This document shows positions 39,336 through 48,541 of a stretch of DNA of 61,505 nucleotides, in pieces (position 1 is the first letter of the stretch; each line of letters starts with the position of its first letter). Source of the stretch: Alloscardovia venturai (GTDB taxonomy: Bacteria; Actinomycetota; Actinomycetes; Actinomycetales; Bifidobacteriaceae); the NCBI RefSeq assembly GCF_042676605.1, contig NZ_JBHTHQ010000005.1, positions 1-61,505 on the forward strand, read 5' to 3'. Under the pieces are notes generated by a model. It was given only the letters and a program-made list of their open reading frames with translations. It was not told the DNA's origin and did not search any database. Both the position numbers and the translations under genes were made by a program.

Positions 39336-41855
39336 TTATGAGCGGAACATGATCTCTTCAAAAGCAGATACCACTTCTGAAGGAATACGCTCAGTTACCA
39401 TATGCTCCGGGGTATGTCCGTGAAGACCATACTCGTAGTCAAACTTTTGAGCACCAATCGAGGCAATTTCACGCACATCGCCACTCTTGGCAACGGTGTA
39501 GATAGCTTCCTTCATGTTGTAAGCAATCTGCGTATCAAGAAGCATCTTACGAGTATCTTCAGCAACAGGGTTTGCCGCAGGCTTTACAATGCTTGCAAAC
39601 TCAGTCTTCAAACCCTCTGTAGAAGACACGGCTTCAAACTCATATGAAGCGCTCATAGTCTCCTCATCGTAAGAGTATGACACTACGTGTGCACCCTTTA
39701 CGGCACTTTCACCAAGGTTATCTACGCCACGCACAGTGAGTGTCCATGTACGCTGAGCAGGTACAGCAGTCACATCACCATCTACACCCGCAACAGTAAA
39801 TCGCTGCCCATCCCATGTCAGCTTCGTACGAGCAGTCTTGCCCTTACGAGCATCGTTAAACAAGCCATCATCTTCAATGAGAGTGAACTCGCCTTTCTCG
39901 CTACTGCCTGGGAAAACGATAACTTCAAAAGCAGAAGGATTTGCAACGGAGTTGATTCTGTCTCCTTCCTCAAGCTGAGCAAGTGGAACGAGCGCGCCAG
40001 CGGGAGCGAACACCGGTTGCTTGTCAAGAGCACGCCACGCTTCAAACTTGCGACCATTCTTCTGAGCGAGATAACGACGCCCGCTAAAGAAGTCAAACCA
40101 TTCGCCCTCTGGAAGCCATACATCTGCTTTTGCCTTTGCTACGTTCTTGTCTGATGGCGATGTAATAGGTGCCATAACAAGCTGCGTACCAAACCAGAAT
40201 TCAGTCTTATTTGAATAAGCGTCCACATTGTCAGGCTCACTCCAGTACATCGGCTCGATAATAGGCTCGCCGTCATTGTGAGCACGATAATTCATCGTAT
40301 ATACGTATGGAATCAAGCGATGACGAAGCTGTAACGTATCGACCATTGCCCGACGAACTTCAGGACGGAAATTCCACGGTTCCTTTGAAGTAAAGGCAGA
40401 GTTCGAGGAGTGTAAACGATTAATTGGAGCGAATGTACCATACTGATACCAACGAGCTTCCAATTCATCATCGCGATAACCCATCATGTGACCGCCGATA
40501 TCGTGGCTCCACCAACCAAAGCCAATATTTGATGCCGTAGCGGTAAATTCTGGCTGGAAACGCAAAGACTCCCACGAAACTATAGAATCACCAGAGAACC
40601 CTACTGGATAGCGGTGAGAACCAGGACCTGCATAGCGCGAGAAGGTCAACGGCCACTTACCATCACGCGCAGAGTCGATGTAGTGCACGTGGTTAAGCAT
40701 CCACAGTGGGTCAAGCCCAGGCTGGCGAGTGACGCCACCCTGCTGCCAATCAATCCACCAGAAGTTCACGCCTTCATCTTCCAAGTCATGGTGCATATCA
40801 AAATAGCCGTCCATGAACTGTGGATTGGTCAAATCAAATTCAACAGTCTCATCAGTTGCAGGATCGATACCAACCTTTTCGGCAATCTTCTTGTATGGTT
40901 TCTCATAACCACGTACGCCATCGCGAGGATGGATGTTGAGAGTAGTCTTAAGGCCGCGATCCTTGAGGTCCGCAAGAAGCTTGACATGGTCTGGATACAA
41001 ATCTTCATTCCACGTGTATCCAGTCCAACCATAACCATACTTAGGGTCGATATCCGTGATATGCCAATCCATATCAATCACAGCCGTCGTGAATGGGATA
41101 CCTTCCTTCTTGAAGCGATCATGAAGCTTCAAGTACTCATCCTGAGTATATGCGTAGTAGCGGCTCCACCAGTTGCCCAGAGCCCAGCGAGGCAGCAGCG
41201 GCTGAGGACCAGTGAGCTTATAGAAGTCCTTCATCGCTTCCTTGTAGTTATGCGCATAACCGAAGAAGTAGAAATCTGTCTCTTTGTGATCACGAGAGGA
41301 CACACGCCAACCGCCAGCATTGATATTTTCTTCGCCAAACGCAGCTTTTGGAGAAGCACCTTCGTACGCTACGACATTTGACTTTGAATCGTCCAAAATT
41401 GCCCAGCCATCGATGGAGAGTACGCCCTCTTCAAGCTCGCAGCGGCCGTCAATCGTATCCAATGTACGATATGTACCGCGCAAATTGCCCGGCGCATCGT
41501 CGCCATAGTGCCATGTATTAAACTGCGATGTGGTCAAGTGCTTGACGACAACGGAGAGACCTTCCTTGCTAAAAGGCTTCTTATCATACGTCACATAAAG
41601 TTCACCCGTATCAATGATGAGCAAACCGTCACGCTCAGATACGTTGACAGTCACATCATCGCTAAAGTCACGATTAACAACTACCTGAGTAGCGTTATCC
41701 TCGAAAACTCCGCTATCTGACCACTCAAATCGCAACAGAGAATTTGTAATCACTCCAATGCGCCATTTATCACCGGCAATAACATGTTCCGAATTCATAT
41801 GAGGCTTTGACATGCTTACAAACTCTGCGTAAGCACCATTACCCTGTGCGCTCAT
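39336..41855 (-). CDS. Glycoside hydrolase family 31 alpha-glucosidase
   Basis: An 839-residue cytoplasmic enzyme (no signal peptide) expected to release glucose or xylose from alpha-linked oligosaccharides. The GH31 barrel is clear: PLLPRWALGNWWSRYYAYTQ, FTTAVIDMDWHITD, the nucleophile region NFWWIDWQQGG and the acid/base region FSGDSIVSWESL. Further family blocks include GGHMMGYRDDEL and RLIPYVYTM. ATG 41855 follows AAGGAGC. It lies downstream of a LacI-controlled sugar ABC operon and has a promoter with an overlapping LacI-type site. The exact linkage specificity is not visible. Confidence 0.9.
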   Translation of the reverse strand: MSAQGNGAYAEFVSMSKPHMNSEHVIAGDKWRIGVITNSLLRFEWSDSGVFEDNATQVVVNRDFSDDVTVNVSERDGLLIIDTGELYVTYDKKPFSKEGLSVVVKHLTTSQFNTWHYGDDAPGNLRGTYRTLDTIDGRCELEEGVLSIDGWAILDDSKSNVVAYEGASPKAAFGEENINAGGWRVSSRDHKETDFYFFGYAHNYKEAMKDFYKLTGPQPLLPRWALGNWWSRYYAYTQDEYLKLHDRFKKEGIPFTTAVIDMDWHITDIDPKYGYGWTGYTWNEDLYPDHVKLLADLKDRGLKTTLNIHPRDGVRGYEKPYKKIAEKVGIDPATDETVEFDLTNPQFMDGYFDMHHDLEDEGVNFWWIDWQQGGVTRQPGLDPLWMLNHVHYIDSARDGKWPLTFSRYAGPGSHRYPVGFSGDSIVSWESLRFQPEFTATASNIGFGWWSHDIGGHMMGYRDDELEARWYQYGTFAPINRLHSSNSAFTSKEPWNFRPEVRRAMVDTLQLRHRLIPYVYTMNYRAHNDGEPIIEPMYWSEPDNVDAYSNKTEFWFGTQLVMAPITSPSDKNVAKAKADVWLPEGEWFDFFSGRRYLAQKNGRKFEAWRALDKQPVFAPAGALVPLAQLEEGDRINSVANPSAFEVIVFPGSSEKGEFTLIEDDGLFNDARKGKTARTKLTWDGQRFTVAGVDGDVTAVPAQRTWTLTVRGVDNLGESAVKGAHVVSYSYDEETMSASYEFEAVSSTEGLKTEFASIVKPAANPVAEDTRKMLLDTQIAYNMKEAIYTVAKSGDVREIASIGAQKFDYEYGLHGHTPEHMVTERIPSEVVSAFEEIMFRS

Positions 41856-41901
41856 ATCAAGCTCCTTCGCTCAAAAGTTTTTTGATATACGGTATGCAAA
41901 T

Positions 41902-41939
41902 ATTCTAACGCATACTCTCTAAAAATGACAACGTTTGCA
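41902..41939 (-). promoter_or_regulatory. GH31 promoter with overlapping LacI-type operator
   Basis: On the minus strand, TTGTCA (41931-41926) and TAGAAT (41907-41902) are 18 bases apart. The -35 box is inside TGCAAACGTTGTCA (41939-41926), a LacI-type palindrome with CG at its centre and two mismatched pairs. A second inverted repeat, GTATGC (41892-41897) with GCATAC (41910-41915), flanks the -10 box. Confidence 0.6.
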
Positions 41940-42075
41940 AAATAATTTTTGTGTTGGACTCTTTGCTATTTCTATTAGTTTTCCTGACTTAATACGTAAT
42001 ACAATAATTTATTCATTCATAATTTTGCAAAATGAAAGAAAGACTTGTGAGTATCGTTTTCACACCCGCCCCACA

Positions 42076-42137
42076 TTGAGTATTCCTAATACTCAAAAGT
42101 TTTCGGACAGTTTGTACGATATCGTACGCACTGTCCG
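42076..42137. terminator. Two hairpins ending the sugar ABC operon
   Basis: CGGACAGT (42104-42111) pairs with ACTGTCCG (42130-42137), enclosing a perfect 14-base palindrome GTACGATATCGTAC (42114-42127). It is followed on the minus strand by AAAACTTTTG. A second perfect hairpin, TTGAGTATT (42076-42084) with AATACTCAA (42088-42096), lies just beyond. The remaining bases from 41940 to 42075 are AT-rich and hold no gene. Confidence 0.75.
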
Positions 42138-42159
42138 GGAAAAAGTGAGTGTTCTAAAA

Positions 42160-42993
42160 TTACTTAGTCGATCCGGTAGCTATACCAGCGATGAATTGTT
42201 TCTGGAAAATCAAATAAACGATAATCACAGGAACAATTGCCAACGACGTAGCCGCAAATAGCCCACCGTAGTCCGTACCATACTGCCCATTAAACGCCTT
42301 CAGCCCCACAGCAAGCAGCTGCTTCTCATCGGTGGTAATCATCAAGAACGGCCACAGATAGTCTTCCCAATTCCACAGGAACGTGAAGATTGCCAGCGCG
42401 GCGATGGTGTTGTGACTCAGAGGCAGAATCAGGCTGTGGAACACACGGAAATCACTTGCACCATCAAGTTTCGCAGCTTCGATAAGTTCATCAGAAATCC
42501 CTGATATCGACTGGCGGAAAAGGAAGATACCAAATCCAGAAATCATGGATGGGATAATCAGCGCCTTGTAAGAGTCCATCCACCCAAACTGCTGCATCAT
42601 TTCATACTGAGGGATGATAGTTACTGCCCATGGAATCATCATCGTTGACATAACGACACCAAAGAGGAAATCGCGCCCAAAGAAACGCATCTTTGAGAAG
42701 ACAAATCCCAACAATGCCGATGTATAGATAATAATGACCGTCTTAGTAATCGCGATAAACAGCGAGTTTGCAAACAAACGGAAGAAGTTGAAGTTGTTCT
42801 GTATATTGACATAATTTTCGAGAGTCGACGGTTTAGGGAACAAACCACCGTTGATTGCCACAATGTCACTATTAGGCGCAAACGATGAGACAAACATCCA
42901 CAAGAATGGGACGATGACGACGAACGCAATGAGGAACAAGATAATAGTGAGAAGAATGGAGCCAATACGCTGACCGAGAGTTACTTTCTTCAT
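42160..42993 (-). CDS. Sugar ABC transporter permease, MalG-like
   Basis: A 277-residue inner-membrane permease with six hydrophobic segments and the binding-protein-dependent transport motif around residue 180 (DELIEAAKLDGASDFRVFHS, then LILPLS), which contacts the ATPase. It is of the carbohydrate CUT1 type. The start overlaps the stop of the first permease gene by one base. No ATPase gene is in the operon, so a shared MsiK-type ATPase is expected. Confidence 0.92.
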   Translation of the reverse strand: MKKVTLGQRIGSILLTIILFLIAFVVIVPFLWMFVSSFAPNSDIVAINGGLFPKPSTLENYVNIQNNFNFFRLFANSLFIAITKTVIIIYTSALLGFVFSKMRFFGRDFLFGVVMSTMMIPWAVTIIPQYEMMQQFGWMDSYKALIIPSMISGFGIFLFRQSISGISDELIEAAKLDGASDFRVFHSLILPLSHNTIAALAIFTFLWNWEDYLWPFLMITTDEKQLLAVGLKAFNGQYGTDYGGLFAATSLAIVPVIIVYLIFQKQFIAGIATGSTK

Positions 42994-43898
42994 TATGACA
43001 ACGCCTCCGTGCTATCTCCAGAAATCTTAAACATGATCAGAGTGAGGATGCCGGTAAAGATGAACAGAATCACTGCTTGTGCGGATGCCACACCAAAGTT
43101 GTACTTCTGGAATGCCTGATCAAAAATCAAGTAAGAAATAGTGTATGTCGAGGTGCCAGGCCCCCCTTCAGTCATCACGAGGAACTGCACATACGCCTGT
43201 AGATAGCTAATCATCGACGTAATGACGATGAACAGTGTCGTCGACTTCAGGAGCGGAAGCGTGATTTTGAAGAAAATCTGCACCGAATTTGCTCCATCAA
43301 TTTCCGCCGCTTCATACACATCACGTGGTAAATTCATCAGACCCGCGAGGTAGAGCACCGTTGCGTAGCCGAAGTCCTTCCAAATGGTCATGATGATAAC
43401 TGCCGGCATAGCCCAGTGCGAGTCATGAAGCCAATTGACATTGAGCCCCGTTACCTTATCAATCATCCCAAACTGCGGGTCAAACATCCACAACCATACA
43501 AAGGACACAGCTACTAACGGCGTAATTGTCGGCATATAGAACAGACCACGTAACGTGTCTTTCGCATGTATAAGGCGCGAACTCAAAAGGAGCGCAAGAC
43601 CAAGCCCCAGAACCACTCTAAAAAGTGTCGACCAGAAAAGGAACACACCTGTATTTGCCATGGACTTCCAAAATAGACCATCGGTAAATACGCCTATGTA
43701 GTTATCAAATCCTACCCATTCATATGTTCCGTTGAGCGGATTCCAATTATGCAAGCTACCAGCAAATGCCTTAAAAATAGGATACGCCAAGAAGATTGCA
43801 AAATATACTACAAGAAACGTTACAGCAACATTTCTCAAGGAAAATATTCGTTCTACTGTCGATTTTAGTGTAGCCTGAGGCTTTATCTCGCGTGTCAT
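42993..43898 (-). CDS. Sugar ABC transporter permease, MalF-like
   Basis: A 301-residue CUT1 permease with six membrane segments and the EAA loop VYEAAEIDGANSVQIFFKIT followed by LPLLKST. It begins 42 bases after the solute-binding protein gene and is coupled to the second permease gene. Together they would import an oligosaccharide, probably the substrate of the GH31 enzyme. Confidence 0.92.
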   Translation of the reverse strand: MTREIKPQATLKSTVERIFSLRNVAVTFLVVYFAIFLAYPIFKAFAGSLHNWNPLNGTYEWVGFDNYIGVFTDGLFWKSMANTGVFLFWSTLFRVVLGLGLALLLSSRLIHAKDTLRGLFYMPTITPLVAVSFVWLWMFDPQFGMIDKVTGLNVNWLHDSHWAMPAVIIMTIWKDFGYATVLYLAGLMNLPRDVYEAAEIDGANSVQIFFKITLPLLKSTTLFIVITSMISYLQAYVQFLVMTEGGPGTSTYTISYLIFDQAFQKYNFGVASAQAVILFIFTGILTLIMFKISGDSTEALS

Positions 43899-43940
43899 AG
43901 TTATCTCTGCTATCTCTCTTACGTGACTAACCTGTACAAG

Positions 43941-45326
43941 TTACTTGTGTTCAGAGAAGAACTCATACTTACTCTCGGTAGATACGAAGGAACTGCCCTT
44001 CATATCCTTATCCATTGTCTTTTGCCCGTTCTTGACAGCTTCACTAATGGATTTACCGTTGTTCATCACATCCTCAAAAGCAGTCTGTCCAGAAGATTCA
44101 ACGGTTGCAGGTGTCGCGCCCGGCCAAATGAGACGATTAACATGGTCTTTAATAGATGCCATAACTGGGTTTTTAAGGATTTCAGGATCATTTTGGATGT
44201 TCGCCTTCGCTGGGAACGAGTTTAATCCTGTCACAGCTTGACGTACATAATCGTCATTAGCAAGCAGATATTTGACAAAGTCTTGCGCCACTTTCTGCTG
44301 TTGTGCAGACTGATTCTTGTTAATTCCTGGGGTGGATTCGCCGTTATAACGATCATAAGCAAAAGGTGTCTTATTGGCATCAAAGGTTGGCGTTGGGAAT
44401 ACACCGTAATTAATCTTTGGGTACTTTTCCTTCATTGTCCCTTCAAGCCAACCCCATGCGTACACCATCGCCGTCTGGCCTTGCCCGAAGGACTGGGAAT
44501 AGTCATTGCCGAAGTTTACAGAGCCAATTTTATCCTTCTCATACATATCCTTAAGGAACTGCATGTTCTCACGAGTAACAGCGTTATCATAATTTGCCTT
44601 CTTGCCGTCCTTTGTGAAAAGTAATTCACCTTTTTGGTAGTTCAACCCTTGGTAAATTGCAGAATATGCACCGTTATAGTTGAAGCCAGCCTGAGTCATC
44701 TTGCTTCCCTGAAACTTTGTCAGCTTCTTTGCAATCTCAATGAATTGATCCCATGTCTTGGGAATGTCATTGTCTGTAAGTCCGGCAGCTTTCCACAAGT
44801 CTTTGTTGTAGTAGATATTTCCGGTATTGATGACCGAATCAATATACTTAACTTTTCCCTGAGCATCCTCATGAGCGACAGCAGACGGGTAATCCGCCTC
44901 AAGCTGAGCCTTATCCACATCATAGGTAGCAGCATAAGGCTGAACCAAGGAATCATACGAATTATGAATATTAAAAACGGCTGGACCATTCTTACCCTTG
45001 AGCTGTAGCGGGAGTTTGGTCCAGTAGTCATCCCACGCAATCTTCTTGATGTTGATCTTTACATTTGGATAAATTTTGCTGTAATCCTTGGAAAGCTTGT
45101 AGACAGGGTCTACACCCTCAGGATTCCATGTCCAGTAGTCAAGTGTTATCGGCTTACCACCATTAACCAAATGATTAGGGTCGTACTTGATATTTGTACC
45201 AATGACATCAAGACCCTTGTCCTTCTTCGTATCCGTAACACCTTGAGCACCACTTCCGCAAGCTCCAAGCATAGCGAGAATGCCAACGGTTGCAATCGCA
45301 GATGTCGCTACTTTCTTCCACTGCAT
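43941..45326 (-). CDS. Sugar ABC transporter solute-binding lipoprotein
   Basis: A 461-residue extracellular binding protein with a lipoprotein signal (ATVGILAMLGACGSGAQ, lipobox LGAC) and a family 1 solute-binding fold: KPITLDYWTWNPEGVDPVYK, NTGNIYYNKDLWKAAGL, DIPKTWDQFIEIAKKLT. ATG 45326 follows AAGGAGAG. It is first in the operon and divergent from a LacI gene. The ligand is not shown; an alpha-glucoside is inferred from GH31. Confidence 0.93.
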   Translation of the reverse strand: MQWKKVATSAIATVGILAMLGACGSGAQGVTDTKKDKGLDVIGTNIKYDPNHLVNGGKPITLDYWTWNPEGVDPVYKLSKDYSKIYPNVKINIKKIAWDDYWTKLPLQLKGKNGPAVFNIHNSYDSLVQPYAATYDVDKAQLEADYPSAVAHEDAQGKVKYIDSVINTGNIYYNKDLWKAAGLTDNDIPKTWDQFIEIAKKLTKFQGSKMTQAGFNYNGAYSAIYQGLNYQKGELLFTKDGKKANYDNAVTRENMQFLKDMYEKDKIGSVNFGNDYSQSFGQGQTAMVYAWGWLEGTMKEKYPKINYGVFPTPTFDANKTPFAYDRYNGESTPGINKNQSAQQQKVAQDFVKYLLANDDYVRQAVTGLNSFPAKANIQNDPEILKNPVMASIKDHVNRLIWPGATPATVESSGQTAFEDVMNNGKSISEAVKNGQKTMDKDMKGSSFVSTESKYEFFSEHK

Positions 45327-45420
45327 TTTCTCTCCTTACCTCACTGTAAGAACAATATTTTTGCACTTTTAACTATACAACTCTTTTCGTAATAGAGAAA
45401 TATTTTCAGAAAACTTTCTC

Positions 45421-45476
45421 AATTCTGCACACAGAATTATGTAAGCGGTTACATTCCAAGCATTTCGTGATACTAT
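45421..45476. promoter_or_regulatory. LacI promoter and operators in the divergent region
   Basis: TGTAAGCGGTTACA (45440-45453) is a LacI-type palindrome with one mismatched pair. It overlaps a plus-strand -35 box TTACAT (45449-45454), with -10 TACTAT 16 bases further (45471-45476). This suggests self-control of the LacI gene. An adjacent inverted repeat AATTCTG/CAGAATT (45421-45427 with 45432-45438) may be a second site serving the divergent ABC operon. Confidence 0.6.
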
Positions 45477-45568
45477 GGAGATAAGTCACGGCGTGTCGCA
45501 CAGATGCAACGCTTAGACAAACCCACAAAACCATTTTTACCCGCGCGAGGGCGCGCACAGGAGCGCAT

Positions 45569-46579
45569 ATGAAATCGAGTATAGAAGACGTAGCACAGGC
45601 TGCAGGAGTTTCCACAGCGACGGTTTCACGCGTTTTTTCACATCCTGAACGTGTCTCCCCTAGTACTCAGCAACGCGTGCGCAAAGCTGCAGAAAAATTA
45701 GACTTCTACATTTCACGTTCGGCAGGTCTACTCAAATCTGGGCGGTCCATGCGCGTGGCACTTCTCGTGGGCTCATCAAAAATCGATTGGTTTACTGGGA
45801 GAATTATTGAAGGAATTAATACCGTTTTTCGCGACACTCGCTACGATTTAGTAATTTTTCCTATCTGCAATGTCACACAACGCAAAGAGTTCTTTGAGAA
45901 CTTACCTCTACGCGGAAACGTCGACGCCGTCATCGTATCGTCTTTTGCCATTAGCGCAGAGGAAATCGAACGGCTTAGCACAGCACACTTGCCTATCATC
46001 GGCATTAACATTTCAGACACTACTGGCTTTACCGCTTCTGTCAGCATTGACGACAGAGAGGGGACGTCCATCGGCGTACGCTATCTTGCTCAGCTTGGTC
46101 ATAAAAATATCGCGTATTGCTATGAAACTTTCGATGAAGGACTCAATTTCAGCTCAGCACAGCGCATTGACGGCTTTAGCGAAGCGTGCGATAACGCAGG
46201 CATACGCTCTACCATTATCACCATTAAATCAGATGAAGATGGTTTTAATACTATCTACTCGCAGCTCCTCTCGTCGCGCAATAAGGATGTTACAGCGCTT
46301 TTCTTTCATCAAGATTCACTTGCTGTGCCTTTTATCTTCAAAGCTCAGCACATTGGTTTGGCAATACCTGAACACTTATCTGTACTCGGTTATGACAACT
46401 CAACTTTCTCTGGTGAAGTTGGGTTAAGCACCATAAAGCAAAAGCCCCTTGATACAGCAATAAAAGCTGCTCAAAAGGCTTTAGCGCTAGTTGATGGCGA
46501 TATGTCAGCCGCGACTCATGACATTGAACCGGTGCAATTACTCATACGTAGTTCAACGTCACGCGCACGCGCACTCTAA
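45569..46579 (+). CDS. LacI-family regulator of the sugar ABC/GH31 locus
   Basis: A 336-residue repressor. Residues 4-50 are the helix-turn-helix and hinge (IEDVAQAAGVSTATVSRVFS, FYISRSAGLLKSGRSM). The effector domain shows VALLVGSSKIDWFTGRIIEG, a DDREGTSIGVRYLAQLGHKN stretch and the late SVLGYDNSTFSGEVGLSTIK. It is transcribed away from the sugar-binding protein gene, the common arrangement for a local regulator. The start codon follows AGGAGCG. Confidence 0.9.
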   Translation: MKSSIEDVAQAAGVSTATVSRVFSHPERVSPSTQQRVRKAAEKLDFYISRSAGLLKSGRSMRVALLVGSSKIDWFTGRIIEGINTVFRDTRYDLVIFPICNVTQRKEFFENLPLRGNVDAVIVSSFAISAEEIERLSTAHLPIIGINISDTTGFTASVSIDDREGTSIGVRYLAQLGHKNIAYCYETFDEGLNFSSAQRIDGFSEACDNAGIRSTIITIKSDEDGFNTIYSQLLSSRNKDVTALFFHQDSLAVPFIFKAQHIGLAIPEHLSVLGYDNSTFSGEVGLSTIKQKPLDTAIKAAQKALALVDGDMSAATHDIEPVQLLIRSSTSRARAL

Positions 46580-46580
46580 A

Positions 46581-46599
46581 ATTATGCGCCGTAAGCGCA
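46581..46599. terminator. Short hairpin between the convergent LacI and hspR genes
   Basis: TATGCGC (46581-46587) pairs with GCGCATA (46593-46599) around a 5-base loop in the 47-base gap between converging genes. Confidence 0.55.
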
Positions 46600-46626
46600 T
46601 ACTCCATAAATCGCGTTTAACGTATT

Positions 46627-47349
46627 TCAGTATACGTGGCGAGTATCCCCCAAACTAAAGTAGTAGTCATCATTGCCAGTGTCAGCATTGAAGTCACTCT
46701 CTTGGTCGGAATCAGTATCATCATCTACCGGCGAGCTTGTAAGCTGCAACACATAAGCCGCAGAAGCCCCACGCGGCAGGAAACGTCCTCGTGCAGGGCG
46801 TATCTCTAATTCCTCATGATCATAATCGCGAGTACCTTCGTCCCTTGAATCTGCATGACGCCCCACACGAATGCCCACAGCTCGCGCTGCAGCCTGGGCA
46901 CGTTCACGATGCGAGCGAAGATTCTCTACGATTTCACCATCCATTCCCGCAGTAAAAATGCTCGAACCTTCCGGACGTCTCAACCGACGAATCTGCCTGC
47001 GGAGTTGACGATTCTCCTCCATGAGCTGCAAAATGCGTGATACTCCCGCCAAGTTAATAGACTCATCTTGCACTAAATGCTGTGTCAACATGAGCCTGTC
47101 AATATCGCGTAATGCATAACGGCGCGAGCCACCCTCTGTGCGCTGCGGCACCACAAGCCCCAAGCGGTCATATTGCCGAAGAGTTTGTGGATGAATTATC
47201 ACAAGTTGGGCAGTCTGAGAGACATTAAATACTGGCTCATCAATGCTGAACCCGGATGCATCGGCCCCATCAAGGTCAATGCGTCCTTCTGCGATTGCCT
47301 GAGCGCAGGTAATGTACGCCTGCTTGGTCTGTGCATCCATTCGTGTCAT
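46627..47349 (-). CDS. hspR: Heat-shock repressor HspR (MerR family), long form
   Basis: HspR represses the dnaK operon and clpB by binding HAIR elements. The N-terminal half has the MerR DNA-binding domain: FNVSQTAQLVIIHPQTLRQY, DRLGLVVPQRTEGGSRRYAL, RDIDRLMLTQHL, then a coiled coil (LQLMEENRQLRRQIRRLRRP). At 240 residues it is longer than usual, with an arginine-rich then acidic tail of unknown role. It is the last gene of dnaK-grpE-dnaJ-hspR, beginning 19 bases after dnaJ. Confidence 0.92.
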   Translation of the reverse strand: MTRMDAQTKQAYITCAQAIAEGRIDLDGADASGFSIDEPVFNVSQTAQLVIIHPQTLRQYDRLGLVVPQRTEGGSRRYALRDIDRLMLTQHLVQDESINLAGVSRILQLMEENRQLRRQIRRLRRPEGSSIFTAGMDGEIVENLRSHRERAQAAARAVGIRVGRHADSRDEGTRDYDHEELEIRPARGRFLPRGASAAYVLQLTSSPVDDDTDSDQESDFNADTGNDDYYFSLGDTRHVY

Positions 47350-47368
47350 ACTTCTACCCTACTCGCAT

Positions 47369-48403
47369 CTATCTTTCCGCACGTTTGTTTTCTATTTCAG
47401 TACGGAAGTCACCAAAAGCTTCATCCATTGCTTTTATAGCCTTCTTTTGAGCAAGGCTAAGCTTTTCTGGTAATTGGACTTCTAGTCGCAAGACAAGGTC
47501 ACCGTGCACCTTTGAAGTTTTTACTCCCGCCTTCTTAACTCGCACTTGAGTACCCGTCGTAGAGCCAGCAGGAATCTTCGCGCGGACATCATTACCGTTG
47601 AAGTCTTTGACAGTGATAGTAGTGCCCAACGCAGCCTCTGCCACAGTAACTGGCACTGAACGCACAAGGTCGATGCCTTGCATGGAGAAAGTATCATCAG
47701 CCTTGACACTAACCTTGACTAGTAAGTCGCCATTCTTGCCACCATACTGGCCAGACTTGCCTTTACCTGGAATGCGTATAGTCTGACCATCGCGTACACC
47801 TGCCGGAATTTTTGCCTTAAAGCTCGACCCCGCCACTTTAAGACTTATAGTCGCGCCTTCTACAGCTTTGCGCAAGGACAAGGTCACCTTCGCTGAGCGG
47901 TCTTCTCCTCGAACAGGTTCAGGCTGGGCAGCAAATGGATTTGCGTTGGCTCGACGGCGGGGTTGCCCACCAAAATCAGCAGCGCCAGCTGCGCCATGAC
48001 CTCCGTATGCGCCAGCCTGAGCCATAAGATCGTCGAGGTTGATACCACCAAAATTCATACCAGCAAAACCTGCACCACCTCGAGCGCCCATGTTTCCAAA
48101 CATGGCGCCGAGCATGTCCTCATAGCCGCCTGCTGTACCTGTCCCTCCCGTGAAACGCGCACCACCTGCACCGAAGGAACGAATGGCATCATACTTTTGA
48201 CGCGTATCTTTATTACTCAAAACGTCATATGCCTCAGAGATTTCTTTGTATTTCTCCTCAGCTTTCTTATCTCCTGGATTTAAATCTGGGTGATACTTGC
48301 GTGAAAGCTTGCGAAAAGCTTTCGAAATTTCTTTATCATCAGCACCTTTGGAGACTCCCAGTACGCCGTAGAAGTCTTTTGTGAGCCAATCTTGTTCAGC
48401 CAT
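47369..48403 (-). CDS. dnaJ: Chaperone DnaJ (CbpA-like, without zinc fingers)
   Basis: J-domain co-chaperone of DnaK. Residues 7-75 form the J domain with the HPD motif (SRKYHPDLNPGDKKAEEKYK). A Gly/Ala-rich linker follows to about residue 165, then the two C-terminal substrate-binding beta domains (IRIPGKGKSGQYGGKNGDLL; RVKKAGVKTSKVHGDLVLRL). The CxxCxGxG zinc-finger repeats of type A DnaJ are absent, so this is a type B protein. ATG 48403 follows AAGGAGGAG. A strong hairpin lies between grpE and this gene. Confidence 0.95.
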   Translation of the reverse strand: MAEQDWLTKDFYGVLGVSKGADDKEISKAFRKLSRKYHPDLNPGDKKAEEKYKEISEAYDVLSNKDTRQKYDAIRSFGAGGARFTGGTGTAGGYEDMLGAMFGNMGARGGAGFAGMNFGGINLDDLMAQAGAYGGHGAAGAADFGGQPRRRANANPFAAQPEPVRGEDRSAKVTLSLRKAVEGATISLKVAGSSFKAKIPAGVRDGQTIRIPGKGKSGQYGGKNGDLLVKVSVKADDTFSMQGIDLVRSVPVTVAEAALGTTITVKDFNGNDVRAKIPAGSTTGTQVRVKKAGVKTSKVHGDLVLRLEVQLPEKLSLAQKKAIKAMDEAFGDFRTEIENKRAER

Positions 48404-48485
48404 GATGACTCCTCCTTATCTTCTGGCTGCCGATAATTTTTACGTATCTTTACGTGTATTTGTCTCGTATATATGTATATATGCA

Positions 48486-48528
48486 CGAAGGCGGCTGCTA
48501 CTACCATGAGGTACAAGCGCCGCCTTCG
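48486..48528. terminator. Hairpin between grpE and dnaJ
   Basis: CGAAGGCGGC (48486-48495) pairs perfectly with GCCGCCTTCG (48519-48528), with a small inner TACC/GGTA stem. It lies 13 bases past the grpE stop inside the heat-shock cluster, so it may end or reduce transcription before dnaJ. An AT-rich run (TATATATGTATATATG, 48467-48483) follows and may hold a dnaJ promoter. Confidence 0.65.
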
Positions 48529-48541
48529 AGTAGGAGTAAGG

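Noticed and set aside
40614..41381. 255-residue plus-strand frame
   Set aside because: Entirely antisense to the well-supported GH31 gene; no recognisable domain.
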